This document shows, piece by piece, positions 16,972 through 24,693 of a stretch of DNA of 49,678 nucleotides; the stretch's first letter is position 1, and each line of letters opens with the position of its first letter. The notes under the pieces are model-generated. The model did not search any database, was not told the origin of the DNA, and was given only the letters and a program-made list of their open reading frames with translations. The stretch covers positions 1 through 49,678 of the forward strand of contig CAYGHE010000006.1 of NCBI GenBank assembly GCA_964349805.1, written 5' to 3'. The DNA comes from CAYGHE01 sp964349805. GTDB taxonomy: Bacteria; Patescibacteriota; Saccharimonadia; Saccharimonadales; Saccharimonadaceae. The position numbers were made by a program, and so were the translations under genes.

Positions 16972-18495
16972 ATGGTTGCCCGCATTATTACAGCTGCCCC
17001 TATTGGTTTTGATGGATCTATTATCGAAGTTGAGGGCGACGCCTCTAATAATCTCCCCTCTTTACAGATTGTAGGGTTAGGAAACAAGGCTATTGATGAG
17101 GCGAAGGAAAGAGTTCGTAGCGCTATTAACAATTCCTTTCTGGATTTCCCTAAAAAACGCATAACAATTAATCTAGCTCCTGCCGAATTACCAAAAGACG
17201 GCGCGCACTATGACGTACCTATAGCCCTAGCTATCCTATGCGTGAGTGGTCAAATAAGACAAGAGGAGTTGTCTAATGCGGTTTTTGCGGGAGAACTAGC
17301 CCTAGATGGATCAATAAGACCTATTAAAGGGGCTATTCATATTATTCAAGTAGCGCAACAACACGGTATTAAACGGGCTTACCTACCAACCGCAAACATT
17401 GATCAGGCTACCTTAATAGATGGTATTGAGATTTTTGGTATAAGTTCGCTCAAGCAACTCTTTCTGCACCTCAAGCAAGAAGTGCTTATCACGGAGTACG
17501 TCGCCCCCACAAATAATAATCTAATCCTAGAAACCACGCCATCTTCGCCGCTTTTAGATGAAGTTCACGGACAAGAACAGGCCAAGCGTGCTCTCATAAT
17601 TGCAGCTGCGGGACATCATAATATTCTACTAACAGGTACTCCAGGAGCCGGTAAAACCATGCTAGCCAAGGTGTTAATAGGTTTGCTACCAGCCCTGACA
17701 CCGGAAGAACAAATAGCAGCCACTAAGTTGCATAGTCTTGCTGGAAATGCGGACGGCGCAATTATTACCTTGCGACCGTTTCGATCCCCTCACCATACAG
17801 CAAGCCGAGCAGCCATGGTGGGCGGAGGTAGCTCTCCAAAACCAGGAGAAATAAGCCTAGCTCACAACGGAGTACTTTTTATGGATGAGCTTCCAGAATA
17901 CCCTAGAGACGTCTTGGAAGCCTTGAGGCAGCCCCTAGAAGATAAAAGAATTGATGTTAGCCGAGCCAACGGACAAGTAACATACCCTGCAAACTTTATG
18001 CTTGTAGCCACAATGAACCCCTGCCCCTGTGGCTACTTTGGCGACAGCACTAAAGAATGTTCCTGTACAAGTAATCAAATTCTGGCTTACCAAAAACGTC
18101 TGTCCGGCCCTCTGCTGGATAGAATTGATCTTGTAGTGCACGTAACCCGCGTGCCTAGCAATGTTTTACTAAGCGATAATTCGTTGAATAAAAATCAACA
18201 CTCCGTAGCTGTTGAATCTATTAAACAGGCCTCTCAAATACAATGCGACAGATACGTAAGTAGTGTTATTTACAATGCATCACTAAGTAATAGGCTGATT
18301 AAAAAGCACTCTCTTTTGTCTAGCGATGCGAAAAATCTTCTAGTAAAAGCTTCTGAGCGCCTGGGATTAAGCGCTCGAAGTTACTTTAAAGTCGTGCGGG
18401 TCGCAAGAACTATAGCTGACTTAGCTGGAGATAAATCCATAACATCAGCACACATAAGCGAAGCTTTGCAATACCGTATTGAAACAAAGCGTTGA
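16972..18495 (+). CDS. comM: YifB/ComM-family Mg-chelatase-like AAA+ ATPase
   Basis: A 507-aa protein. ComM is a hexameric DNA helicase that promotes branch migration when transformed DNA is integrated; the wider family is widespread. The Lon-like N-terminal domain is at 1-170. The AAA+ domain has Walker A GTPGAGKT (222-229), Walker B VLFMDELPE (301-309) and the family motif NPCPCG (349-354). The C-terminal Mg-chelatase domain follows. The length is typical. With the pilus locus in the same window, DNA uptake is plausible. The infC promoter overlaps its stop codon. Confidence 0.93.
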   Translation: MVARIITAAPIGFDGSIIEVEGDASNNLPSLQIVGLGNKAIDEAKERVRSAINNSFLDFPKKRITINLAPAELPKDGAHYDVPIALAILCVSGQIRQEELSNAVFAGELALDGSIRPIKGAIHIIQVAQQHGIKRAYLPTANIDQATLIDGIEIFGISSLKQLFLHLKQEVLITEYVAPTNNNLILETTPSSPLLDEVHGQEQAKRALIIAAAGHHNILLTGTPGAGKTMLAKVLIGLLPALTPEEQIAATKLHSLAGNADGAIITLRPFRSPHHTASRAAMVGGGSSPKPGEISLAHNGVLFMDELPEYPRDVLEALRQPLEDKRIDVSRANGQVTYPANFMLVATMNPCPCGYFGDSTKECSCTSNQILAYQKRLSGPLLDRIDLVVHVTRVPSNVLLSDNSLNKNQHSVAVESIKQASQIQCDRYVSSVIYNASLSNRLIKKHSLLSSDAKNLLVKASERLGLSARSYFKVVRVARTIADLAGDKSITSAHISEALQYRIETKR

Positions 18496-18520
18496 ATTAG
18501 TAATTCATATCTGGTAGAAT
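18492..18520 (+). promoter_or_regulatory. Promoter of infC-rpmI-rplT
   Basis: TTGAAT (-35, 18492-18497), 17-bp spacer ending in TGG, TAGAAT (-10, 18515-18520). The -35 overlaps the comM stop. Predicted start near 18527, so the infC leader is about 68 nt. Confidence 0.65.
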
Positions 18521-18532
18521 ACGTTATTGAAT

Positions 18533-18569
18533 GAATCGTTCGCCTTTTATGAATTTGCGCGTGCGATTC
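18533..18569 (+). promoter_or_regulatory. Stem-loop in the infC leader
   Basis: GAATCG (18533-18538) pairs with CGATTC (18564-18569), with extra GCG pairing inside, and is followed by TTTGT. It lies between the promoter and the infC ribosome binding site. In other bacteria this operon is controlled through leader structures bound by L20; whether this hairpin does so is inference. Confidence 0.35.
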
Positions 18570-18594
18570 TTTGTAAAATTAAGGAGATCCAAAA

Positions 18595-19101
18595 ATCAGT
18601 ACACCTATTCGCATTAACCAAGACATTCGCGCTGAACAGTTGCGAGTCGTAGGACCAAGCGGTGACCAACTTGGTATAATGAATAAACTGGACGCTCTAA
18701 AGATTGCTGAGGATGCAGGAGTAGATTTGGTGGAAATATCACCAAACGCCGATCCGCCGGTTGTAAAAGTTGTTGACTGGGGTAAATACCAGTATCAGAA
18801 GATGAAAGAGCAACAAAAAAGCCGCAAGCACTCCAAATCCGGTGACCTCAAGCAAATGCGCATGGGCCTTAAGATAGGATCTAACGACCTCGAAATAAAA
18901 CTACGTAAGGTGCGAGAGTTCTTGGAATCAGGCCACAAGGTTAAACTAATGATTTTTTTCCGAGGTCGCGAGATGGCGCATAGAGAGCTAGGCTACGAGA
19001 TGATGCAACGTATCATAGCTATGCTAGAAGATGTATCAATCGTAGAACAGCCACCCCAAATGATGGGGCGTAATCTTAGTACAGTTATAAGGAGTAAGTA
19101 A
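18595..19101 (+). CDS. infC: Translation initiation factor IF-3 (AUC start)
   Basis: IF-3 binds the 30S subunit, prevents subunit joining and checks start-codon pairing. The conserved N-terminus STPIRINQDIRAEQLRVVG is read only if translation starts at ATC (18595-18597), which lies 8 nt after a strong AAGGAG (18581-18586). This gives 168 aa. The first in-frame TTG (18640) would remove the conserved N-terminal strand. Known infC genes use AUU, AUC or AUA, and IF-3 rejects such codons, giving feedback control. The stop overlaps the rpmI start by one base. Confidence 0.93.
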   Translation: MSTPIRINQDIRAEQLRVVGPSGDQLGIMNKLDALKIAEDAGVDLVEISPNADPPVVKVVDWGKYQYQKMKEQQKSRKHSKSGDLKQMRMGLKIGSNDLEIKLRKVREFLESGHKVKLMIFFRGREMAHRELGYEMMQRIIAMLEDVSIVEQPPQMMGRNLSTVIRSK

Positions 19102-19295
19102 TGCCCAAACTAAAGACACATAAAGGAACTGCCAAGCGAGTCAAGATTACCGGTAGCGGTAAGTTATTAAGGCGCCGCGCGTTTGGGAATCATATGCTAT
19201 CCAAGAAAAGCAAGAGCCGAAAGAGAGTTATCAAAACCTCCCAAACTATAACGGGTGGTTCAGCTAAGAACGTAAAGAAAGCACTGGGTCTATAA
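19101..19295 (+). CDS. rpmI: 50S ribosomal protein L35 (bL35)
   Basis: A 64-aa basic protein, MPKLKTHKGTAKRVKITGSGK at its N-terminus, typical of bL35, with the family KTHKGTAKR and LRRRAFGNH segments. The ATG shares one base with the infC stop, and GGAG lies 6 nt upstream. Middle gene of the universal infC-rpmI-rplT cluster. Confidence 0.96.
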   Translation: MPKLKTHKGTAKRVKITGSGKLLRRRAFGNHMLSKKSKSRKRVIKTSQTITGGSAKNVKKALGL

Positions 19296-19332
19296 ACCGG
19301 TGTCTATATTATAGAAATAAGGAGAATATTTC

Positions 19333-19686
19333 ATGCGAGTCAAAAGAGGTGTTACGGCAAGGGCCCGTCATAAAAAAGTCCTGGTTAAAGCCAAGGGAAT
19401 GCAACATAACCGCACTAGATCATATCGGTTGGCCAAGCAAGCAGTTATAAGATCGCTGCAATATTCGTATCGTGACCGTCGCAATAAAAAACGTGATTTA
19501 CGCAGCTTATGGATTACTCGTATAAATGCGGCTGCTCGTGAATCAGGTGTAACTTATAGTAAATTAGTACTTGGTTTGAAAAACGCTGGAGTCAAGCTTG
19601 ACCGCAAGGTATTAGCAGAACTAGCGGTTAACGAGCCCCACGCCTTCGCTTCTATAGTGGAAGTAGCAAAGCCAAAAAGCAAATAG
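19333..19686 (+). CDS. rplT: 50S ribosomal protein L20 (bL20)
   Basis: A 117-aa rRNA-binding assembly protein, full length. The basic N-terminal helix MRVKRGVTARARHKKVLVKAKG and the RDRRNKKRDLRSLWITRINAAAR block are diagnostic. It follows rpmI after 37 nt, with AAGGAG before the start. It may also repress the operon, as in E. coli and Bacillus. A terminator follows at 19710-19742. Confidence 0.96.
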   Translation: MRVKRGVTARARHKKVLVKAKGMQHNRTRSYRLAKQAVIRSLQYSYRDRRNKKRDLRSLWITRINAAARESGVTYSKLVLGLKNAGVKLDRKVLAELAVNEPHAFASIVEVAKPKSK

Positions 19687-19709
19687 CTGGTGTATATTTA
19701 GCAAAACCC

Positions 19710-19742
19710 AAAACGGCCTCCCTTTTACAGGTAGGTCGTTTT
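19710..19742 (+). terminator. Terminator between rplT and rnpB
   Basis: AAAACGGCCT (19710-19719) pairs with AGGTCGTTTT (19733-19742). The A and T flanks let it act for rplT (+) and for rnpB (-), whose 3' end is a few bases away. Confidence 0.75.
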
Positions 19743-19746
19743 AGAT

Positions 19747-20084
19747 TGACAGTTCATCGATAAGCCGGGTTCTGTCGTGGATGATCATCTATCTAGTTCC
19801 GACGTTGCCATCGGAATCAAGCGGATATCGATCTGCGGACGAGCAGTCCTTTAATGCAAATCTCCTTGCAGCTAACAGGGTTTACCTCTTCCGACGGTCA
19901 CCCGCCAGAACTGTGGGCTCTTACCCCACTCATTTCACCTTTGCCCTTCGAATATCTCAGGGTAGTTTCGTTTCTGTGGCACTTTCCCTAGGGTCTCCCC
20001 CGGTCGCCGTTAGCGACTGTCACGCTCTATGCTGCCCGGACTTTCCTCCCCGACAAGTCGGGGCGATCATCTAATGAACTGACC
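19747..20084 (-). ncRNA. rnpB: RNase P RNA
   Basis: Catalytic RNA that makes tRNA 5' ends. Conserved blocks on the minus strand: GAGGAAAGTCCGGGC near the 5' end, GGTAAACCC in the middle, and ACAGAACCCGGCTTATCGA near the 3' end. The closing helix P1 pairs CAGTTCAT (5') with ATGAACTG (3'). The ends are approximate to a few bases. About 338 nt. A TATAAT hexamer lies 6 nt upstream. Confidence 0.95.
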
Positions 20085-20089
20085 TTACT

Positions 20090-20095
20090 ATTATA
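20090..20095 (-). promoter_or_regulatory. -10 element of rnpB
   Basis: TATAAT on the minus strand, placed so that transcription would start at about 20083, the apparent RNA 5' end. No good -35 is seen. It lies beside the stop of the upstream NUDIX-RNase H gene. Confidence 0.55.
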
Positions 20096-21011
20096 AACCA
20101 TCGTGCGTCTGTGCACTATTCGCTTTGTGGTTGTCTAGAATTTTATTAACCATGCCATCTGCTAGTTGATTGAGCTCCCTGGGCACGTGCATGAAGGTAA
20201 CTTTATCAAATTTAGCTATAAGTTCGCGTATTCGTTCATTAATCGGCCACAAATCCCTGCTTTTAATTGCGTACACACCCTTAAGCTGATTAGCCACTAA
20301 TAGACTATCAACTCGCGCATCAACTGTCCGGGCGCCCATCTCAAGAGCTCTTTCTAGCGCCAGTCTTACCCCATGGTACTCTGCCTGATTGTTAGTCGTT
20401 ATGCCTAAATAAATCCCCCCTTGGTCGATCACCTGCTCGTCCTGATCCATAATGACAAAGCCGGCCGATGACGGCCCGGGATTGCCTCTAGACCCGCCAT
20501 CCGAGTAGATAATGACATTCTTAGCTGTGGGAGCAGTAATATCTGGTTCGTATACAGGCAATACTTCATCCGTTAAAGCTTGTTTTACTTCTTTATTGGA
20601 TTTGTATAGTGTTATATCTAAAGCAGCCGCTGCGCTACTCCTTAAGGTCAGCTTCTTTACCGAGGGTAGAGACAACCATTCATATTTATCGTATTTTGGA
20701 GCAATGACAACCTTGCTACTGGCTGATGACGTTTCCGTAGAATAAACAGCCAGTACATTCTGTACGCCCCCAGGAGTTTCGTCTCTATCTATAGACGAAA
20801 CCAAATCAATTAGCTCTAGGGAATCGATAATCAAACCGGTATCACTCAATATGTGACGCTTTAATGAATCCCCTGGTTGCTCATCCTTGCCCAGGCGACC
20901 GCCCGGCAATTCATACTTACCCACTACTGTGGATTGGCCTTGAGCGCGACGCAATACTAATATATCACTACCTTTACGTATTAATGCCTGGACTATAACT
21001 CTTTGTCTCAT
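20091..21011 (-). CDS. Fusion of a NUDIX-like domain and ribonuclease HI
   Basis: A 306-aa protein. Residues 1-140 form a NUDIX-like domain whose box (38-60) keeps the first Gly and Glu, the Arg and the last Gly, but reads RHILSD where the family has REUXEE, so hydrolase activity is doubtful. Residues 165-295 are RNase HI with all four catalytic acids: Asp171 (YSDGGSRGNPGP), Glu211 (NNQAEYHG), Asp235 and Asp285 (LNQLADGMV). The start is the ATG at 21011; a longer frame would read through tRNA-Pro. It follows tRNA-Pro after 32 nt. It probably degrades RNA in RNA-DNA hybrids. Confidence 0.88.
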   Translation of the reverse strand: MRQRVIVQALIRKGSDILVLRRAQGQSTVVGKYELPGGRLGKDEQPGDSLKRHILSDTGLIIDSLELIDLVSSIDRDETPGGVQNVLAVYSTETSSASSKVVIAPKYDKYEWLSLPSVKKLTLRSSAAAALDITLYKSNKEVKQALTDEVLPVYEPDITAPTAKNVIIYSDGGSRGNPGPSSAGFVIMDQDEQVIDQGGIYLGITTNNQAEYHGVRLALERALEMGARTVDARVDSLLVANQLKGVYAIKSRDLWPINERIRELIAKFDKVTFMHVPRELNQLADGMVNKILDNHKANSAQTHDGL

Positions 21012-21043
21012 GAAATATATCTTTTTTAAATACCTTAAATTCT

Positions 21044-21120
21044 TGGTCGGGATGACAGGACTTGAACCTGCGACCCCACGGCCCCCAGCCGTGTGCGCTA
21101 CCAGACTGCGCCACATCCCG
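21044..21120 (-). tRNA. tRNA-Pro(GGG)
   Basis: Minus-strand cloverleaf with acceptor CGGGATG/CATCCCG, anticodon stem CACGG/CCGTG and loop CTGGGGG (anticodon GGG), a T arm with GGTTCAAGTCC, discriminator A and an encoded CCA (21044-21046). It lies 26 nt downstream of a structured RNA and upstream of the NUDIX-RNase HI gene, probably on one primary transcript. Confidence 0.96.
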
Positions 21121-21146
21121 GTATGCAGTAGCATAAGCCGCAACAT

Positions 21147-21300
21147 AAAAGTCCCGGGCCTGCCACCAGCGCTAGATATTTCCAGCTACAAGAGCTAGGT
21201 GGGTGTCCGCAAAGCACTTCCACGGAAGTACTTCATTAAGGCTCCCTATCTATATATTGTTCAGAAAATCATTTACGCCTAGGCCCGTCCCAGGACACCT
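21147..21300 (-). ncRNA. 6S-like structured RNA candidate
   Basis: About 154 nt on the minus strand. CGGGCCT pairs with AGGCCCG and GTCC with GGAC to close the molecule, followed by four T. Inside are a 9-bp hairpin AAGTACTTC-CGTG-GAAGTGCTT and a CCACC/GGTGG stem. AGCCTTAA and GCGGACACCCACC recall the 3' half of proteobacterial 6S RNA. The 5' end GGTGTCC can also pair with the internal GGACACC, so two folds compete. A TATAAT hexamer (21303-21308) precedes it. A leader element for tRNA-Pro is the alternative. Confidence 0.45.
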
Positions 21301-21302
21301 TT

Positions 21303-21308
21303 ATTATA
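21303..21308 (-). promoter_or_regulatory. -10 element of the 6S-like RNA / tRNA-Pro unit
   Basis: TATAAT on the minus strand, preceded by TGC (extended -10). Predicted start near 21297-21300. No clear -35. Confidence 0.5.
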
Positions 21309-21312
21309 GCAT

Positions 21313-21948
21313 TTAAAGACTGTATATTCTTGAAAATAAATCAAGGAAGAAGGTAATAGCACCGATAATAAAAGCCCCTAGTCCCCTGTTAGCAAAGATA
21401 ACTACGGCAAAAATAACCAGTATACCAAACCTCTCAATCGCTTCCATTCCCCGCTGTATGAATTCGGGAGCTAGTGCGTACAGCACCCTTGACCCGTCCA
21501 GGGGTGGCAACGGAATCATGTTAAAAATAAAGAACCCTAGGTTTACCATAACGGCAACTGAAAGCACCTGGCCGACACCCGTAGCAGGGTTCGCACCAAT
21601 AACTACATAGACACCAAATACCACGAAGGCTATCATTAAATTAGTTAAAGGTCCAGCAATTGCCACTAGGGCGGAACCCCAGTTACCATACCTAACCCTT
21701 TCCGGATTAAAAGGTACCGGTTTGGCGCCACCAAAGATAGGGCCACCAACTATGGCCAGCATGACCGGTAATAATATACTCAAAAACGGATCCAGGTGCT
21801 TTATAGGGTTTAGAGTAAGCCGTCCTTGGAGTTTTGCGGTATCATCGCCGAGCCAAAAACTCATAAAGGCGTGCATGGCCTCATGTAATGTCATTGACAC
21901 TAGAACTGTTCCTATGACAATAGCTATGTAAACTAAATCTAACTCCAT
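21313..21948 (-). CDS. Site-2 protease family (M50) zinc metalloprotease
   Basis: A 211-aa polytopic membrane protease of the short M50 class. The zinc motif HEAMH is at 22-26 in the first helix region, and the third ligand is in NMIPLPPLDG (143-152). About five to six hydrophobic segments are visible; no PDZ domain. It should cleave within membranes; the target is unknown. A TATACT hexamer ends 7 nt before the ATG with no Shine-Dalgarno. It is divergent from rpmB across 60 nt. Confidence 0.9.
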   Translation of the reverse strand: MELDLVYIAIVIGTVLVSMTLHEAMHAFMSFWLGDDTAKLQGRLTLNPIKHLDPFLSILLPVMLAIVGGPIFGGAKPVPFNPERVRYGNWGSALVAIAGPLTNLMIAFVVFGVYVVIGANPATGVGQVLSVAVMVNLGFFIFNMIPLPPLDGSRVLYALAPEFIQRGMEAIERFGILVIFAVVIFANRGLGAFIIGAITFFLDLFSRIYSL

Positions 21949-21955
21949 AGGTTCA

Positions 21956-21961
21956 AGTATA
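21956..21961 (-). promoter_or_regulatory. -10 element of the site-2 protease gene
   Basis: TATACT on the minus strand, preceded by TGT (extended -10) and ending 7 nt before the ATG. This predicts a leaderless transcript. The -35 is weak. Confidence 0.45.
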
Positions 21962-21971
21962 ACAGGCTATC

Positions 21972-22000
21972 TTGACGCGATAACTAAAAAAAGGTAGACT
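21972..22000 (+). promoter_or_regulatory. Promoter of rpmB (leaderless)
   Basis: TTGACG (-35, 21972-21977), 17-bp spacer, TAGACT (-10, 21995-22000). The hexamer ends 8 nt before the ATG at 22009, and no Shine-Dalgarno is present, so the 5' UTR would be about 0-2 nt. Confidence 0.6.
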
Positions 22001-22008
22001 GGACACTT

Positions 22009-22209
22009 ATGACAGCCCGCTGTGAACTAACTGGTAAAGGTAAGCAATTTGGCCACAACGTGAGCTTCTCTTTAAGACGTACCAAAAAAGTCTTTAGCCC
22101 TAATCTACAGAAAAAGACTTTTGAGATGGATGGCAAGAAAGTGACTATGACGTTAAGTACTCAAGCCATTAGAACTCTGAAGAAAAAAGGTATACTTAGC
22201 AAACCCTAA
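22009..22209 (+). CDS. rpmB: 50S ribosomal protein L28 (bL28)
   Basis: A 66-aa basic protein with the bL28 pattern: MTARCELTGKG at the start, GHNVSFSLRRTKKVFSPNLQ, and a C-terminal TLSTQAIRTLKKKG. Single-gene unit. Its stop region overlaps the convergent MBL-fold gene by 4 nt. It lacks a Shine-Dalgarno and has a promoter directly at the start codon. Confidence 0.94.
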   Translation: MTARCELTGKGKQFGHNVSFSLRRTKKVFSPNLQKKTFEMDGKKVTMTLSTQAIRTLKKKGILSKP

Positions 22210-22844
22210 CTGGTTCGCTTGATATCAAAAATGGTCAACGCTAACGGTAATTCGGAATACCGTTTCAGTTTATATTTAGGGGCAGTCTCTACTGGAGCAC
22301 CTAGGGCTTTTACAAAAACATCTACATCATCTTGAGGAGCTTCATATTTGACCTCTTTGTCAGCATAATGAATAGGGATGACGACCTTAGGACCGATAGC
22401 TCGCACTATTGTCGAAGCCTCATTGGCGTTAAGCGTAATACCGCCACCGCCGACAGGTAAGACCACAATATCTAGCATTCCGAGTTCCTCAAGTAATTCA
22501 TCTGATACAGAGGCAGCTATGTTTCCAAGCACACCTATGCGCACTTCACTGATAGATATCGTATAAACGGTTACAGATGGGTAATCGCCTTGACTATCCA
22601 AATAGTGCTTTGCAGGAATGCCTGTAATGTCTACGCCTGCTATACCGTATTCTCCAGGGCTATCAATCACCAAACGCGCTTCTGGAGTCGCAAGGGAATA
22701 TCTTGGTTCTGTCGCCAGTTCTACGGCTCCTTTAGAGGGTAAATCCTTAAGTCCTACCAAGGATAATTTGGGGTCAAATACAAAAGAAGACTTCTTCGTG
22801 TTAATTACTATTGCGTTGGCGCCTCTATACTCTATATCAAACAT
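22206..22844 (-). CDS. MBL-fold protein, UlaG-like
   Basis: A 212-aa protein of the metallo-beta-lactamase fold, in the PF13483-like group of short proteins. MFDIEYRGANAIVINTKKSSFVFDP at the N-terminus and LPVGGGGITLNANEASTIVRAIGPKVVIPIHY near 155-185 are typical. The classical HxHxDH metal motif is not seen, so the activity is uncertain. AAGGGA precedes the ATG. It overlaps the convergent rpmB by 4 nt. Confidence 0.75.
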   Translation of the reverse strand: MFDIEYRGANAIVINTKKSSFVFDPKLSLVGLKDLPSKGAVELATEPRYSLATPEARLVIDSPGEYGIAGVDITGIPAKHYLDSQGDYPSVTVYTISISEVRIGVLGNIAASVSDELLEELGMLDIVVLPVGGGGITLNANEASTIVRAIGPKVVIPIHYADKEVKYEAPQDDVDVFVKALGAPVETAPKYKLKRYSELPLALTIFDIKRTS

Positions 22845-22874
22845 TATCCCTTAACCCTGACCTTTCGTTTCATT

Positions 22875-23480
22875 TTACTGTTTTAAAGCGTTGTCCCTAT
22901 CAAGAATAGCCAAATAGCGCGATTTCAAAATTTCACTGATAAACCTGTCTCTAATACTTAGCCTATAATAAAACTCGTCACTAGCTAATAGACTGTATCT
23001 TATCTCTCTATTGGCTATCTTTTCGATTTGGTTAACGGTGGCCTTGAGTTTAGCCTGGCTAAGATTACCGACGAACAAGACATCGATTGGACTCATATTT
23101 TCGCCTATCAATACCCCTGTGAACAAAACTATACGAAGGCCAGGTATCTTTTCCATATCGATGGCATATTGTTTATTTGGGTCATCTTCTGAAGAATCGG
23201 CTTTTTTAGTACCAGTAGTGCCCTTACCGCCGCCAAACATGGTTTTTAGCGAACGATAGTGTTCATAATCCTTATTAACCTGATAGTACAACTTATTGTT
23301 CGCACTATCACTGGTAATAACTCCTGCATCCAGCATATTAGACAATTCACGTCGTACTGAATTAATTTGTTCGTCTATTTTTCTGGTGATTTCTCGTACG
23401 TAAAAAGACTGTCCAGGATTACTGAGAAATAGGTGTAAAAGCTTTACACGCGTTTTTGACCCGAATAATGCGTCAACCAT
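22875..23480 (-). CDS. Winged-helix DNA-binding protein
   Basis: A 201-aa protein. Residues 1-75 form a winged helix (VDALFGSKTRVKLLHLFL...SFYVREITRKI...SVRRELSNMLDAGVI) of the MarR/ArsR-like type. After a charged linker rich in Gly, Lys and Asp comes a ~90-residue alpha/beta domain (IPGLRIVLFTGVLIG...IDVLFVGNLSQAKLK) that resembles a nucleotidyltransferase-like fold. The start at 23480 has GGAG 7 nt upstream; a start 13 codons earlier is less supported. It is downstream of miaA. It could be a transcription regulator; its target is unknown. Confidence 0.7.
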   Translation of the reverse strand: MVDALFGSKTRVKLLHLFLSNPGQSFYVREITRKIDEQINSVRRELSNMLDAGVITSDSANNKLYYQVNKDYEHYRSLKTMFGGGKGTTGTKKADSSEDDPNKQYAIDMEKIPGLRIVLFTGVLIGENMSPIDVLFVGNLSQAKLKATVNQIEKIANREIRYSLLASDEFYYRLSIRDRFISEILKSRYLAILDRDNALKQ

Positions 23481-23527
23481 GTCTACACTCCGAATAACTT
23501 TCGTGTTCCATGATAGCATGCCTAAAT

Positions 23528-24397
23528 TTATTTTGCGAGTTGACTCAGTATATAGGGCTTAGCTTTTTCTAAATCCATCCAATTAATATATGAATTTCTC
23601 TTAAGCCAAGTAAGCTGACGCTTAGCTAATCTCATGTCCAAAACAACCGCCCTATCCACTATTTCACTAGATGTTATGTCATTCTGTAAATATAATCTTA
23701 TCACTGTAAAGATATTGGCTTTCATGGCTTCGTTATCCCAACCGTATTTATTGGCAAGCGTTATCGCTTCCTCAATTACACCATTTCGTAACATGTCTTT
23801 GGCTCTGTTTCGTATCCTAGCTTCTAGAATTGCTTTTTCTGTTGATATTCCTACAATAATAGTACCCCTAGGAGGACGCTCTTCTTTAGATGGAGTAGCT
23901 CCTTTTTGTTCAATAGCACGGACTACATAGCGTTTATTTAGTTTATTTTCTGGTAATTTTACGTTGTGTTTTAGACAATATTTCCATAAATCTTCAATGC
24001 TCATTTCGTTAAGTCTTTGTCTTTTTTCGTTATTGGCTTTGGGCCCAAACTTATAATCAAATATTACGGAATCAACATACAAACCAGTTCCACCTACCAA
24101 AAGTGGTATCTTCCCTCTAGATCTAATGCTTTTAATTTTTAAATCGGAGTACTGTTTGAAATCAGCTGCTGAAAAAGTCTTGTCGGTATTAATTAAATCC
24201 AATGCCCAGTGTGGTACTGTTTGACGATCAACGGAGTTAGGCTTGGCCGTCCCAATATCCATTCCCTTATAAACCGTACGTGCATCAGCACAGATAATCT
24301 CACCCCCACAGGTTTTGGCGATATCAATAGCCAAGCTACTTTTACCAGAGGCCGTAGGCCCTACGATAACTACTAGTGGTTTATCTGGGGTCGCCAT
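23528..24397 (-). CDS. miaA: tRNA dimethylallyltransferase
   Basis: A 289-aa enzyme that adds the isopentenyl group to A37 of tRNAs that read UNN codons. The P-loop GPTASGKS is at 13-20, followed by ICADARTVYKGMDIGTAKP and LVGGTGLYVDSV, both family signatures. The length is normal. The start overlaps the end of the alkyltransferase-like gene by 25 nt, so the chain thrS-HAD-atl-miaA-winged helix is tightly coupled. Confidence 0.94.
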   Translation of the reverse strand: MATPDKPLVVIVGPTASGKSSLAIDIAKTCGGEIICADARTVYKGMDIGTAKPNSVDRQTVPHWALDLINTDKTFSAADFKQYSDLKIKSIRSRGKIPLLVGGTGLYVDSVIFDYKFGPKANNEKRQRLNEMSIEDLWKYCLKHNVKLPENKLNKRYVVRAIEQKGATPSKEERPPRGTIIVGISTEKAILEARIRNRAKDMLRNGVIEEAITLANKYGWDNEAMKANIFTVIRLYLQNDITSSEIVDRAVVLDMRLAKRQLTWLKRNSYINWMDLEKAKPYILSQLAK

Positions 24398-24693
24398 CTA
24401 ATACCCTCGAAGTTATCTACAATAAATAGCTCGTTAACCTCCACTTTTTCCGCTTCAAGCATTGCTTTTTGCGCTTCTCGCCCACCCCAGTAACCACTGG
24501 CCAGACCGCCGAAGCGGTTAACTATACGGTGCCACGGCAAATCACTAAGTCCAAAATGAGCTATCCCGCCTACAATTCGTGCCGCATACGGGTGCCCGGC
24601 CAGAGCTGCCAAATCACCATAAGTAGTCACCTGACCTATGGGAATTTGTGCAACCAATAAATAGACTTTATCTTTAAAGCCGACGCTGTCCAT
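24373..24693 (-). CDS. Alkyltransferase-like DNA-binding protein
   Basis: A 106-aa protein of the MGMT C-terminal domain family. It keeps QVTTYGDLAALAG (21-33) and the helix-turn-helix, but the alkyl-accepting Cys of PCHR is Trp (PWHR, 53-56). This defines ATL proteins, which bind O6-alkylguanine and hand it to excision repair without removing the alkyl group. The start is the ATG at 24693, 7 nt after GGGGAG; the longer frame overlaps the upstream gene more. It lies between a HAD phosphatase and miaA. Confidence 0.87.
   Translation of the reverse strand: MDSVGFKDKVYLLVAQIPIGQVTTYGDLAALAGHPYAARIVGGIAHFGLSDLPWHRIVNRFGGLASGYWGGREAQKAMLEAEKVEVNELFIVDNFEGIRWRPQINH

Noticed and set aside
21012..21146. 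A 45-residue longer N-terminus for the NUDIX-RNase HI protein
   Set aside because: It would read through the whole of tRNA-Pro(GGG).
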